A stretch of 64,000 nt of DNA, taken from NCBI GenBank assembly GCA_018433585.1, contig JAHDQW010000007.1, positions 62,001 through 126,000 on the forward strand, read 5' to 3'. The stretch comes from Candidatus Praeruminimicrobium purgamenti (GTDB lineage Bacteria; Elusimicrobiota; Endomicrobiia; Endomicrobiales; Endomicrobiaceae). A program made the position numbers and the translations under genes. Below are positions 17,659 to 27,722 of the stretch, in pieces; position 1 is the first letter of the stretch; each line of letters starts with the position of its first letter. Under the pieces are notes generated by a model, which made no database searches, was not told the DNA's origin, and saw nothing but the letters and a program-made list of their open reading frames with translations.

Positions 17659-17970
17659 GTGAAAAAAGAAGATAAAAAATTAACAGCCGCAGAACTTCCT
17701 GCAGGCGGGTTGTTAGAAGGCGGAACGGCAGAAAATTTTAAAACGGGTCCTTGGAGATCACAGAGACCTGTATGGAATAAAGATAAATGTATCAGTTGTC
17801 TTACATGCTGGATTTATTGTCCTGATTCAGCAATAAAAATAGCTCCTGACGAAAAGAAAACCACGGTAGTTACCGGGATCGATTATGATCATTGCAAAGG
17901 CTGCGGAATTTGCGCAAGAGAATGTCCGCCTAAAGTTGCGGCAATAACGATGGAAGAAGAAAAGAAATAA
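17659..17970 (+). CDS. porD: Pyruvate:ferredoxin oxidoreductase delta subunit (2x 4Fe-4S)
   Basis: A 103-residue ferredoxin-like subunit with two CxxCxxCxxxCP clusters, CISCLTCWIYCP and CKGCGICARECP, each binding one 4Fe-4S centre. The preceding GPWRSQRPVWNKDKC is characteristic of the delta subunit of pyruvate:ferredoxin oxidoreductases. Its start codon is GTG at 17659, with a GGAGG ribosome binding site. It passes electrons from the thiamine-diphosphate site on the beta subunit to external ferredoxin. It lies between porG and porA. Confidence 0.92.
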   Translation: MKKEDKKLTAAELPAGGLLEGGTAENFKTGPWRSQRPVWNKDKCISCLTCWIYCPDSAIKIAPDEKKTTVVTGIDYDHCKGCGICARECPPKVAAITMEEEKK

Positions 17971-17999
17971 TATAAGAAAATTTAAAGAGGTAAACAATA

Positions 18000-19208
18000 A
18001 TGGTAAAAACAATGTTTTCTAAGGGGAAAATAGTTGCTAAGACGGGTAATGAAATCATGGCTGAAGCCATGAGACAAATTGCTCCTGACGTCGTTGCGGC
18101 TTACCCTATAACTCCTGCAACCGAAATTGTGCAGATATTTTCTCAATTTGTTGCGGACGGCAAAGTCCCTACGGAATTTGTAGCCGTAGAAAGCGAACAT
18201 TCCGCAATGTCGGCAACAATATCGGCATCAGTTGCCGGTGCAAGGGCGATGACAGGTACGTCTTCGCAGGGTTTCGCTTTGATGTGGGAAATGTTATATA
18301 TAGCCGCAGGTTTGAGACTTCCTATAGTAATGGCTGAAGTAAACAGAGCTCTTTCTGCCCCTATTAATATTCACGGCGACCAGTCTGATACGATGGGAGC
18401 AAGAGACGCCGGATGGATTCAGATTTATTCTGAAAATTCCCAGGAAGCTTATGACAATATGATTCAGTCTGTAAGAATTGCCGAAGCCGCAAAGCTGCCT
18501 GCAATGGTTACGACTGACGGATTTATTATATCACATTGTATGGAAGTTGCCGAAGTTTATCCTGATGCTGATGTAAAAGAATTCGTAGGCGAATATAAGC
18601 CTGAAAGAGCATTGCTTGATTATAAGAGACCTTTTACTCTCGGCGCTATTGATTTACAGGATTATTATTTTGAACACAGATACCAGCTTGCCCAGGCTAT
18701 GAGAGATTCAAAGAAAATAATTTTGGAAGTTGCCGATGAATTCAAAAAGAAATTCGGCAGAGAATACGGTTTTTATGAAAAATATGAAATGGATGATGCT
18801 GAAATTGCAATAGTTACAATAGGTTCAGCGGCAGGTACGACAAAAGCAGTCGTAGATAATTTAAGAGCAAAAGGAATAAAGGCCGGTCTTATTAAGATAA
18901 GAGTTTACAGACCTTTCCCTGCTGAAGAAATAGCAAAAGATTTGTCAAAAGTCAAAGCAATCGCAGTTTTGGACAGAGCTGATTCCTGCTCGGCAACTTT
19001 TGCGCCTGTTTATCTTGACGTTGTCGCCGCTTTGTATGCAAACTGCGGAGACAAAGCTCCGAAAGCCGAAAATTATGTTTACGGACTCGGCGGAAGAGAA
19101 ATTTCATTGGAACACATTGAAGAAGTCTATATGAAACTTGACGCCGTAGCAAAAGGAACTAAAAAAGCGTCAACACAGGTAGAATATATAAACGTAAGAA
19201 TAAAATAA
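18000..19208 (+). CDS. porA: Pyruvate:ferredoxin oxidoreductase alpha subunit
   Basis: The 402-residue alpha subunit. It shows the pyrimidine-binding domain with AYPITPATEIVQ and VESEHSAMSATISASVAGAR, the conserved TGTSSQGFALMWEMLY, and the C-terminal transketolase-like domain. The VNRALSAPINIHGDQSD stretch supports a pyruvate-type enzyme over the shorter Vor alpha also in this window (45592). A GAGG ribosome binding site precedes the ATG. The subunit pairs with PorB to form the thiamine diphosphate site. Confidence 0.93.
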   Translation: MVKTMFSKGKIVAKTGNEIMAEAMRQIAPDVVAAYPITPATEIVQIFSQFVADGKVPTEFVAVESEHSAMSATISASVAGARAMTGTSSQGFALMWEMLYIAAGLRLPIVMAEVNRALSAPINIHGDQSDTMGARDAGWIQIYSENSQEAYDNMIQSVRIAEAAKLPAMVTTDGFIISHCMEVAEVYPDADVKEFVGEYKPERALLDYKRPFTLGAIDLQDYYFEHRYQLAQAMRDSKKIILEVADEFKKKFGREYGFYEKYEMDDAEIAIVTIGSAAGTTKAVVDNLRAKGIKAGLIKIRVYRPFPAEEIAKDLSKVKAIAVLDRADSCSATFAPVYLDVVAALYANCGDKAPKAENYVYGLGGREISLEHIEEVYMKLDAVAKGTKKASTQVEYINVRIK

Positions 19209-19231
19209 GAAGATTTTTTAGGAGATATAAA

Positions 19232-20167
19232 ATGGCAAATCTAAAAGAATTAAGTAAACATGCCGAACGCCTCACAGGCGGACACCGTCTTTGTGCCGGT
19301 TGCGGAGCGGGTGCTGTTGCAAGACAAACGCTTATAGCTGCAGGAGATACTCCGGTTGTTGTCGTAAGCGCTACGGGTTGTTTGGAAGTTTCAACTTCAG
19401 TATTCCCTTATACATCATGGAAAACGCCTTTCTTTCACAGCGCTTTTGAAAACTCTGCGGCAACATGCAGCGGGATAGAAGCGGCATATAAAAGTTTAAA
19501 GAAACAGGGAAAAATTAAAGATGAAGAAATCAGATTCATAGCATTCGGCGGAGACGGCGGAACATATGATATCGGTCTTCAGTCTCTTTCAGGCGCAATG
19601 GAAAGAGGGCACAGAATGCTTTATGTCTGTTACAATAATGAAGCATATATGAATACAGGCATACAGAGAAGCAGCGCAACGCCTAAAGGCGCAAGCGCAT
19701 CTACTTCTCCTGTAGGTAAAGTGATACAGGGAAAAGAACAGCCTAAAAAAGACTTGACCGCAATAATGGTTGCACACAATATTCCTTATGTAGCCCAGTC
19801 TACAATAGGAAACTGGAACGATTATGTGACAAAAGTCCAAAAAGCTTTAAATACCGACGGTCCTACATTTATTAACGTAATGACTCCTTGCAGACTCGGA
19901 TGGGGATGCAAACCGGAAGATTCAATGGAAATGGTAAGGCTTGCGGTTGATACATGTATCTGGCCTGTTTACGAAGTTGTTGACGGCGTTTATAAGATGA
20001 CGATGAAGCCTAGAGGCGGAGAAAAGAAACCGGTTACGGAATTCTTTAAGCACCAGACAAGATTCAAACATTTATTGAAACCTGAAAATGCCGAACTTTT
20101 GGCATCAATACAGGCCGATGTAGATGCAAAATGGAATAAGATTCTTGCGCTTTGCGGTGAAAAGTAA
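19232..20167 (+). CDS. porB: Pyruvate:ferredoxin oxidoreductase beta subunit (ThDP-binding)
   Basis: The 311-residue beta subunit that binds thiamine diphosphate. The N-terminal CAGCGAGAVARQ supplies two of the cluster cysteines, GGDGGTYDIGLQSLSGAMERG is the GDG metal/ThDP motif, and NNEAYMNTGIQRS completes it. The later MTPCRLGWGC region is also family-typical. It is the last gene of the por operon and is followed 25 bases later by a strong intrinsic terminator. Confidence 0.94.
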   Translation: MANLKELSKHAERLTGGHRLCAGCGAGAVARQTLIAAGDTPVVVVSATGCLEVSTSVFPYTSWKTPFFHSAFENSAATCSGIEAAYKSLKKQGKIKDEEIRFIAFGGDGGTYDIGLQSLSGAMERGHRMLYVCYNNEAYMNTGIQRSSATPKGASASTSPVGKVIQGKEQPKKDLTAIMVAHNIPYVAQSTIGNWNDYVTKVQKALNTDGPTFINVMTPCRLGWGCKPEDSMEMVRLAVDTCIWPVYEVVDGVYKMTMKPRGGEKKPVTEFFKHQTRFKHLLKPENAELLASIQADVDAKWNKILALCGEK

Positions 20168-20192
20168 TCTATAAAATAAATTAATATTTAAA

Positions 20193-20225
20193 AACTTCCG
20201 CCTTTTTCAGGCGGAAGTTTTTTTT
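20193..20225 (+). terminator. Rho-independent terminator of the por operon
   Basis: A 10-bp perfect stem (AACTTCCGCC / GGCGGAAGTT, 20193-20202 with 20210-20219), a 7-base loop and a run of eight T residues. It begins 25 bases after the porB stop. Confidence 0.93.
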
Positions 20226-20228
20226 ACG

Positions 20229-20257
20229 TTGACAATGAAAAAAAATTTTTTTATAAT
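20229..20257 (+). promoter_or_regulatory. Sigma70-type promoter of the porin gene
   Basis: TTGACA at 20229-20234 and TATAAT at 20252-20257, separated by exactly 17 bases: both hexamers match consensus. It starts only four bases after the T-tract of the por terminator. The leader to the chosen start codon is about 65 bases. A perfect match in a genome with mostly weaker promoters suggests a highly expressed gene. Confidence 0.88.
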
Positions 20258-20327
20258 TTTAGAAGCTGTTAGGATTTGTTAAGAAAATGTTAAGCAATTG
20301 CAGTTCAAATTAAAAAAAGGAGAAGAC

Positions 20328-21566
20328 ATGAAAAAGATTTTAGGTTTAGTGTTGGTTCTTGCTTTGTTTGTTCCGGCAGCAGCTCAGGCAAAAATTAATT
20401 TGTACGGGCAGTTTGATGTTTCAGGCTATTCTTTTGACGGCACTGGGATTTCAGGTGTTGAAGCTCCAAGCAACACGTACATGAGAGCTATTTTGGGCGC
20501 AAATTTTGGTTTGGCCGAAAACATTGATGCAAACGTAGCATTGTTGTACGGCAGATTTTGGGGAGAATACAGCAAAACTGACGGGAACAATCCCGGAGAA
20601 TCTACACAGTCAGTCTTAGACACGACAAAAATAGCTGAAGCAAACGTAGTTTTTAAGAATTTATTTGAAAACGACAAAATGTCGTTAAAAATCGGTAAAT
20701 TCTTCTACGGAGACAAAGGGAACAGCGTATTTTACATCGGTCCGAAAGATTTAAGTACTTATAATTTTAGCGAAAGGGTTAGTAAAGGCGCTTTAGTAAC
20801 TTTGAATGAAAGCGGAATGGACGGTGCTTTGTTAACTTATAATGACACAAAAGAAAATTTGAAAGTAGACGTAGGTTATTCAAAGCTTTCAAGCGATAAT
20901 TATTCAAACGTCTCAATGTTTTTCTCATCTTCAAATGATAAAGCAAATGTAGTTTTTGCAGATGCAAGATATAAATATAACGATATGTTGGGATTACAGG
21001 CATACGTTTATGATTTTGAAGCTTATGATTCAAGCGCAAGCGACAGAGACAGATATGATTATGTAGGAGTTAAACCTTCTGTTGAAATTAACAAATTAAA
21101 AGCATCGTTGGAGGTAATACAAAGCTTTTACAGCGATAAAGGCAGAATCGCAGATGACGGATATGACAGATATTTCGCAAAAATAGATGCCTCATACCAG
21201 TTAACCGATAGTCTTACCCCGAGAGCCATGTATTTTAAAGCAGGCGACAATTATGTTGCACCTTTAAATGATATTTATTTAGGATTGGTTCTCACTTCAT
21301 TTATGTATTATAGCAATCCTTTGAGCGCTATGGATTGTTTAAATGCAGGTATAGATTATAAAATCGGCAAATTTAAAATATTGGCTGATTACTTCAGAGT
21401 TGTTCCAAATGTACGATATATGCCAATTTATGAAGCAGATTTAAGAGCTGAATATTATTATACCGAAAAAATAGTTTTTAAAGGCGGTGTAGGTTATTTG
21501 TCTCAGGAACAGGGTGGATCGTTTAATTATACAGTCTATAATTTAGGTTTGGGTTGGAAGTTTTAA
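20328..21566 (+). CDS. Outer-membrane porin-like beta-barrel protein
   Basis: The start is the ATG at 20328, preceded by a GGAG ribosome binding site; an in-frame TTG 30 bases upstream has none. The product has a clear signal peptide (hydrophobic residues 4-15, cleavage after AQA) and about 390 mature residues. These alternate short amphipathic strands with polar loops, ending in the aromatic residue Phe (LGLGWKF), as outer-membrane barrels do. I do not recognise a specific family. A consensus promoter, strong ribosome binding site and its own terminator suggest a major surface protein, perhaps a general or sugar porin serving the neighbouring secreted glycoside hydrolases. That functional link is inferred. 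Confidence 0.75.
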   Translation: MKKILGLVLVLALFVPAAAQAKINLYGQFDVSGYSFDGTGISGVEAPSNTYMRAILGANFGLAENIDANVALLYGRFWGEYSKTDGNNPGESTQSVLDTTKIAEANVVFKNLFENDKMSLKIGKFFYGDKGNSVFYIGPKDLSTYNFSERVSKGALVTLNESGMDGALLTYNDTKENLKVDVGYSKLSSDNYSNVSMFFSSSNDKANVVFADARYKYNDMLGLQAYVYDFEAYDSSASDRDRYDYVGVKPSVEINKLKASLEVIQSFYSDKGRIADDGYDRYFAKIDASYQLTDSLTPRAMYFKAGDNYVAPLNDIYLGLVLTSFMYYSNPLSAMDCLNAGIDYKIGKFKILADYFRVVPNVRYMPIYEADLRAEYYYTEKIVFKGGVGYLSQEQGGSFNYTVYNLGLGWKF

Positions 21567-21586
21567 TTAACCAAAGTTTTAAAAAT

Positions 21587-21624
21587 AAAAAAGCAAGCAG
21601 AGAAAAAATTCTGCTTGCTTTTTT
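21587..21624. terminator. Bidirectional intrinsic terminator between porin and glycoside hydrolase genes
   Basis: An 11-bp perfect stem (AAGCAAGCAGA / TCTGCTTGCTT, 21591-21601 with 21610-21620) is flanked by an A-run on the left and a T-run on the right. It can therefore end transcription of the porin from the left and of the glycoside hydrolase operon from the right. Confidence 0.88.
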
Positions 21625-21672
21625 ATTGTGTTAAGAAATATAAATTTTTAAGAAACTGCTTTTAAAGAATTG

Positions 21673-22923
21673 CTAATATTTTGCAGGGTCCCAGTTCCAA
21701 AGTTCTTCCTGATATGTAAAATATACAGTTCTCAATACTCTTTTAAAAGGGCTGTTTCTTCCGTTGCCCTGACTGCATATCCCAAGCCATTCGTCATTGA
21801 AAAGTCCGTCAATGGTAGGACCGGCCCATGCTCCGAGAGTAGTATCATGCAGTTTAGGAGAACCGACAAGCCACCATCTGTCAAGCCAGCAGTAAACTAC
21901 TCCTCCTATTGAATTACCTGCTCCTCTGTCGTCCCAGTAGCTGTTTTTTTCTATATCCTGCCAGGCGTTTTTATGATACTTTGCCTGGTAAGCTTCGTCC
22001 GTCATACTTTTTTTACTGTTATAGGCATCGCAGCCGAATTCGGTTATAAGGACAGGTCTGTCAAAGTCCTGTTTTACTCTTTGCCACAGAGTTCCAAAGC
22101 CGTAAGGACCGGAATATTGGTTAAAACCTAAAATGTCTATGCTTGGAGCATATTCCGCATAAACTTTGATAAATTTTGTGGTGGCGTTGCATACTCCGAC
22201 AGGATGATTCTTGTCTATGCTTTTAATCATCTGGCATATTTCTTCAACGAATTGGGCATATGCTTTAGGATTTTTCGGGGCATTTGTTTTTGTTACTGTA
22301 GAATTCCCGTCCATTCCGACAGAGTCATTTTCATTTCCGAGCATCCACATAAGTACATAAGGCTCATCTTTAAATTCTTCAACCATTTTTCGGACGCTGT
22401 CTTTCATATTTTGGCGCTGTGTTTTATCGGAGTAATCCGTTCCGCTTTGCCAGTCGGCGTTACTGCCTTTCGTATAGGCGCCGAGGAAATTTCCCATAAT
22501 GACTCTTATGCCGAATCTGCTGTATAAGTCCATAAGGACGTCTTTTTTTATATTTTCGCAATGATATATTCTGATAGTGTTGCAGCCCATTGCTTTCATA
22601 AGAGCAAAGTCGCCTACGGCGTTTTCGTCAATATCCTGAAAGTCGTTTCTGTTTAAATCAACCCAGGAATCATACGGCCCGTCGGCTTTTTCATTGCCGT
22701 TTATGTCAGAAGACATCCAGTCGTTTGTAGGAGGATTGCTTATTCCTACCTGATCGGCCGAATATCCCATCCCTTTGATAAAATAGTTCGTTCCGTTTAC
22801 GACTAAACGCCATACGCCGTTTTCATCCTTTACGGTGCGTACTTCTGCAAAAAGATTGTCTGAAAAAACAAAAATCTGTATAGTTGTCAATAAAACAGGG
22901 AGTAAAAATATTCGTTTAAGCAT
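21673..22923 (-). CDS. Secreted clan GH-A glycoside hydrolase with EF-hand-like loops
   Basis: A 416-residue protein with an N-terminal signal peptide (hydrophobic 5-20, cleavage near residues 25-27). It forms a TIM-barrel glycosidase of clan GH-A style: strand 4 ends in MLGNEND with N197-E198 (expected acid/base) and strand 7 ends in LITEFGCD with E295 (expected nucleophile). NTIRIYH marks strand 2. The fold resembles the catalytic domain of GH2 or GH72-like enzymes; the exact family and substrate are not known. Residues 73-100 hold two calcium-loop-like motifs, the second being D89-x-N91-x-N93-x-x-x-D97-x-x-E100. It follows its larger paralogue with no intergenic base. Confidence 0.75.
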   Translation of the reverse strand: MLKRIFLLPVLLTTIQIFVFSDNLFAEVRTVKDENGVWRLVVNGTNYFIKGMGYSADQVGISNPPTNDWMSSDINGNEKADGPYDSWVDLNRNDFQDIDENAVGDFALMKAMGCNTIRIYHCENIKKDVLMDLYSRFGIRVIMGNFLGAYTKGSNADWQSGTDYSDKTQRQNMKDSVRKMVEEFKDEPYVLMWMLGNENDSVGMDGNSTVTKTNAPKNPKAYAQFVEEICQMIKSIDKNHPVGVCNATTKFIKVYAEYAPSIDILGFNQYSGPYGFGTLWQRVKQDFDRPVLITEFGCDAYNSKKSMTDEAYQAKYHKNAWQDIEKNSYWDDRGAGNSIGGVVYCWLDRWWLVGSPKLHDTTLGAWAGPTIDGLFNDEWLGICSQGNGRNSPFKRVLRTVYFTYQEELWNWDPAKY

Positions 22924-24888
22924 TTATTTGTTATTTCTGTATTTTTCCCATAGTTTTTTATAAGTGAAATATGATTTTCTAAGCTGTCTTTTAAACGGAG
23001 AATCTTTTCCGTCTCCTATTGAACACAAGCCGAACCATTCTTCATATGCCCAGCCGTCAATAAAAGGTCCCATCCATTGTCCGGTTTTATCCTGTACCGA
23101 AGGATTAAATTCAGGAGGAGGTCCTGCTTTCCACCATTCATCCGTAAATTCGAATATTATGCCGCCCAAAGCATTTCCGGAACCGTATCCTGCAAAATTT
23201 TCTTCCATGCTTTTCCAGCTTCCTTCATGGTAGAGGGCCTGCTCTTCTTCGTTTCTTTCCATATCGTACATTTTACTGTAAGCCGAACAGCCGTATTCCG
23301 TTATTACTACTGGACGTTCATATATTTTAGAAACATCTTTCCATAAAGTTCCGAAACCTTCTTTTCCTCTGTAAGCGTTTGCTCCGTATATATCAAGTTC
23401 AGGGGCGTTTTGTGCGCATATGTCCATAAACAGCAAATCTCCGTTGCATATTGCAACAGGCCTCTGTTGAGGATCAAGTTCTTTAATTCTTTTTGCGCAT
23501 TCATTTACAAATTTATAATAAGCTGCGATATCTTTTCTTACGTTGCATCCCGTTCCTGCCGAAATTCCTACTACTCCGACAGATCCGTAATTGTTTTCAT
23601 TTCCTAAAACCCACATCAAGACATAAGGTTCGTCTTTGTATTCTTCTACCATTTTTTCTACGCTTGCAAGCATTTTTTTGCATTGTTCAGGGTTTGTGTA
23701 ATCAGTACCTTCAAACCATTCCGCTCCGGAATCTGTACAATACATACCTATAAAATTGCCGATCATATACATAAATCCGTATTTTTCGTAACCTTCTTTA
23801 AGGAGCTGTTTGTTGAAATTAGGATAATGATACAATCTTAAAGTGTTGACTCCCATATCTTTCATAAGCTGGAAATCTCCGACAGGTTTTTCTTTTTTAT
23901 CCTGTTTTTCATTTCTGTTTGCGTCAACCCATGATTCGTAAGGACCGTCTATTATTTTATTGTTGTTATAATCTGCGAACATCCAGTCTCTCGATACGTT
24001 TAATGTTCCGTTATCAGGGGAAGTTCCGACAGGATTCGGAGAATAACATATGCCTCTGACAAAATAAGGCTTGTCATCTACAAACAACTGGTAATGTTTG
24101 TTATTGTATTCGATTAATTTTACTTTCCCTTTTCCTGTAACTTTTTTGATTCCTATTGCGTCAAGATCTGCTTTTTTCAAAATCCAGTCTTGCGCGGTCG
24201 CAGGAACTATTTTGCCCGGGTTAATAACGTAATCGTCGTTATTTTTTTCATCGTCATATTTGTTGAGAATATCTATATCGGCATCGACAAGCTTTATCCC
24301 GAGTTCAGGATGTTCTCTGGTTAAATATTTTATTTTTTCAACGGCAACAGGAGCTATGTACCAATGAGTTTTCCAGAAAGTTACACCGGTGGCTTTAGGA
24401 AAGAATACCGCTATTGAATGGTAAGCTTTAATGGCTCTTTTATAGTTTCCGGCCTGTTCAAGAGCAAGGGCTATATAATATTGTCTTACGCCGGGATCTT
24501 CCTGCGCCGTAGCCCATTTAAAGTAATTAGCCTGAGGATCTGTCGTATTGACAAAACTCCACTTGTCTCCTTCAAGTTTTTTTTCGGCTTTCATTTTTTT
24601 ATATTCAGGATTTTTATAAATGTCTGCAACGTTAGGGTAAATGCCTTCGCCCGATGCGGCTTTTAATCCGGCAAAGTCGCTAGGCACATATTTGTATTTA
24701 TTTGTTCCTAAATTTTGGAATTCTCCGTATTTTTCGTAATCTATGATTTCATCTGTTCCAGGGGTATAAATGTTAAAAGGTTTAACCGTCGGCATGCTTT
24801 TTGGCTTTTTGCCTGATGCTAAAGCAAAAGAAACAGAGCCTATCAGCAGCAGAAACGTTAAAAGCGATAAGATTGATTTTTTTGTCAT
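22924..24888 (-). CDS. Secreted clan GH-A glycoside hydrolase with N-terminal helical (TPR-like) region
   Basis: A 654-residue exported protein with a signal peptide at residues 1-25. The catalytic domain (about 255-650) is a clear paralogue of the next gene: N430-E431 in VLGNENN and E531 in VITEYGC are the expected acid/base and nucleophile. D306-x-N308-x-N310 and D322-x-N324-x-N326-x-x-x-D330-x-x-E333 repeat its EF-hand-like loops. The extra N-terminal region contains a TPR-like helix pair around 130-165 (YYIALALEQAGNYKRAIKAY). An AGAGG ribosome binding site precedes the ATG at 24888. The pair probably acts on an exported or cell-surface glycan. The substrate is unknown. Confidence 0.75.
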   Translation of the reverse strand: MTKKSILSLLTFLLLIGSVSFALASGKKPKSMPTVKPFNIYTPGTDEIIDYEKYGEFQNLGTNKYKYVPSDFAGLKAASGEGIYPNVADIYKNPEYKKMKAEKKLEGDKWSFVNTTDPQANYFKWATAQEDPGVRQYYIALALEQAGNYKRAIKAYHSIAVFFPKATGVTFWKTHWYIAPVAVEKIKYLTREHPELGIKLVDADIDILNKYDDEKNNDDYVINPGKIVPATAQDWILKKADLDAIGIKKVTGKGKVKLIEYNNKHYQLFVDDKPYFVRGICYSPNPVGTSPDNGTLNVSRDWMFADYNNNKIIDGPYESWVDANRNEKQDKKEKPVGDFQLMKDMGVNTLRLYHYPNFNKQLLKEGYEKYGFMYMIGNFIGMYCTDSGAEWFEGTDYTNPEQCKKMLASVEKMVEEYKDEPYVLMWVLGNENNYGSVGVVGISAGTGCNVRKDIAAYYKFVNECAKRIKELDPQQRPVAICNGDLLFMDICAQNAPELDIYGANAYRGKEGFGTLWKDVSKIYERPVVITEYGCSAYSKMYDMERNEEEQALYHEGSWKSMEENFAGYGSGNALGGIIFEFTDEWWKAGPPPEFNPSVQDKTGQWMGPFIDGWAYEEWFGLCSIGDGKDSPFKRQLRKSYFTYKKLWEKYRNNK

Positions 24889-24951
24889 AGAAATACCTCT
24901 TTTGTGTATTTTTTATAAGTTTTTTCTTTGTCTGGAGGGAAAATCTTAAAA

Positions 24952-25025
24952 TGGGCAGTGCAGGGATTGAACCTGCGACCTCCTCCTTGTAAGGGAGATG
25001 CTCTCCCTAGCTGAGCTAACTGCCC
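24952..25025 (-). tRNA. tRNA-Val (anticodon UAC)
   Basis: A full cloverleaf reads on the minus strand: a 7-bp acceptor stem (GGGCAGT with ACTGCCC), D-arm TTAGCTCAGCTAGGGAGAGCA, anticodon loop CTTACAA with anticodon TAC, and T-arm GCAGGTTCAATCCCTGC. The discriminator base is A and the 3' CCA is not encoded. It is 74 bases long. Confidence 0.96.
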
Positions 25026-25042
25026 GTTTTCAAGATTGCATT

Positions 25043-25072
25043 AGTCTACAATATTTCTGGTTTATCTGTCAA
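25043..25072 (-). promoter_or_regulatory. Probable promoter of the tRNA-Val gene
   Basis: On the minus strand TTGACA (25067-25072) is followed after 18 bases by TAGACT (25043-25048), 17 bases before the tRNA 5' end. The -35 matches consensus; the -10 matches at four of six positions. Confidence 0.6.
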
Positions 25073-25190
25073 ATAGTTATATAATCTTCTTAAGTAAAGT
25101 TTATGTTTAAGCCGGCTGGTTTTGACGGGATTACAGAAAAATTCAGTTGTTTTTTGTATCAAGTTTAATTATAATGATAAAAATAAATAG

Positions 25191-25208
25191 ATTATTATTA
25201 TTATTATT
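25191..25208 (+). repeat. (ATT)6 trinucleotide repeat upstream of ilvN
   Basis: Six perfect ATT units lie immediately before a TATAAT hexamer (25212-25217) and 30 bases before the ilvN start codon. The repeat falls where a -35/-10 spacer would be, so a change in copy number would alter promoter geometry. Confidence 0.8.
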
Positions 25209-25238
25209 TGATATAATAACAGCGTTAAGGAGCATATA

Positions 25239-25718
25239 ATGAAACATACGATATCCGTTTTAGTGGAAAACAAATTCGGCGTGCTTGCAAGAATATCGAC
25301 TCTTTTTGCGGCAAGAGGTTTTAATATTGATTCTTTGTCTGTAGGCGAAACTGAAAATTCGAATATTTCCAGAATGACGATAGTCGTTAACGGAGACGAC
25401 TCTGTTTTGGAACAGGTCGAAAAACAGCTTAACAAGCTTATTGATGTTATAAAAGTGTCAAATTTCTCGGAAACTGAATTTATTCAGCGCGATCTTGCTT
25501 TAATAAAGGTTGCAATTAATAAAAACACAAGAACCGAAGTCATACAGATCATAAATATCTTCAGGGCAAAAATAGTTGATGTTTCCGCAGATTCGGTTAT
25601 AGCCGAAATTACGGGAGACGAAGAAAAAATAGAGGCTTTTCTCACGTTGCTGAAGCCTTTCTCTATAAAAGAAATGTGCAGAACCGGCGTAATAGCGATG
25701 GCAAGAGGCTTAAAGTAA
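25239..25718 (+). CDS. ilvN: Acetolactate synthase small (regulatory) subunit
   Basis: A 159-residue regulatory subunit of acetohydroxyacid synthase. The N-terminal ACT domain ([32 protein letters not shown]) is diagnostic and the C-terminal part ([17 protein letters not shown]) completes the family. It normally confers valine feedback control on the catalytic subunit IlvB. No ilvB is found in this window, although ilvC follows directly. An AAGGAG ribosome binding site precedes the ATG at 25239. It is the first gene of a long forward operon. Confidence 0.93.
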   Translation: MKHTISVLVENKFGVLARISTLFAARGFNIDSLSVGETENSNISRMTIVVNGDDSVLEQVEKQLNKLIDVIKVSNFSETEFIQRDLALIKVAINKNTRTEVIQIINIFRAKIVDVSADSVIAEITGDEEKIEAFLTLLKPFSIKEMCRTGVIAMARGLK

Positions 25719-26761
<1,043 letters not shown>

Positions 26762-26762
<1 letters not shown>

Positions 26763-27721
26763 TGAAAATGAATAAATTATCGCTGGTTTTGTTAAAAATC
26801 GGTTTGATTTTAACGATAATATTAGTTGCTTTATACTATTCATTTAATACCGTTATGTCTGCTTTCGTACAGGAGAAAGCAGACGTTTTGGTTCCTGATT
26901 TACAAGGCAGAACTTTGATTGAGAGTCTTGAAATACTGTCTCAGTCAAAGTTAGCCTTGATAAAAGAAGGGTCCGAATTCAGCCAGGATTTGCCAGCAGG
27001 AGTAGTTATCAGACAAATCCCGCCGGCCGGCATGAACGTAAAAGAAGGCAAAGTAGTCAGAATAACTGTAAGCCGCGGAGGAGAAAGCGTATATGTTCCC
27101 GATTTAGTCGGACAGACTATAAGATCTACAAACATATCTTTAAGGTCTGCCGGTCTTATTCTTGGAGAGCTTTCCAAGAAAGCGTCGGTTAAATATGAAG
27201 AAGGAATAGTTATGTCGCAGGATCCTCTTGCAGGAACTACAGTGGAAAAAGATACTGCAGTTAACGTTGTAGTTTCAAACGGACCTATGACTGACGGAAC
27301 CGTACTGATGGTTGACTGGATAGGAAAAGACGCAGCGGAAGCAAAGAAATGGGCTGAAGATGCGAAATATGAAGTTGATATTATATCCCAGCAGACAGCA
27401 TCCGCCAATCCCGGGCAGGTTTTTGACCAATACCCTAAACCTGACGAACAAATAGACAAAAATGCAAAAGTTATTTTTTATGTTGCAGACGATAACAGTT
27501 CCCAGTCTTTGGATGAAAAGCAGTTTAATTATACAATTCCTAACAAAGGCGACAGTAAAAGAGTCAGACTTATTCTGTCTGATGACAACGGCGAAAAAGA
27601 TATTTTCAACGGAGTAAAAAAGCCGGGATCAAAGATATCTGTTCCTGTTAAAATAAAAGGGAAAGCGTCCGTAAAAGTATTTTTCAACAACGTTTCTATA
27701 GAAGAAATACAGTTAAAATAA
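26762..27721 (+). CDS. Membrane-anchored PASTA-domain protein without a kinase domain
   Basis: A 319-residue protein with one N-terminal membrane helix (about residues 10-30) and three PASTA repeats: VPDLQGRTLIESLEIL (about 42-108), VPDLVGQTIRSTNISL (about 110-178) and a weaker one (about 180-246). The C-terminal part (250-319) is beta-rich and unassigned. PASTA repeats in serine/threonine kinases and penicillin-binding proteins contact peptidoglycan fragments. Here no kinase or transpeptidase domain is attached, so the role is probably structural or regulatory at the cell wall. It starts in a 1-base overlap with ilvC and ends one base before the rpe start codon. Confidence 0.8.
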
Positions 27722-27722
27722 A

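Noticed and set aside
26941-27459. 172-residue minus-strand frame inside the PASTA gene
   Set aside because: Antisense to a repeat protein with clear PASTA signatures; no supporting start signals.
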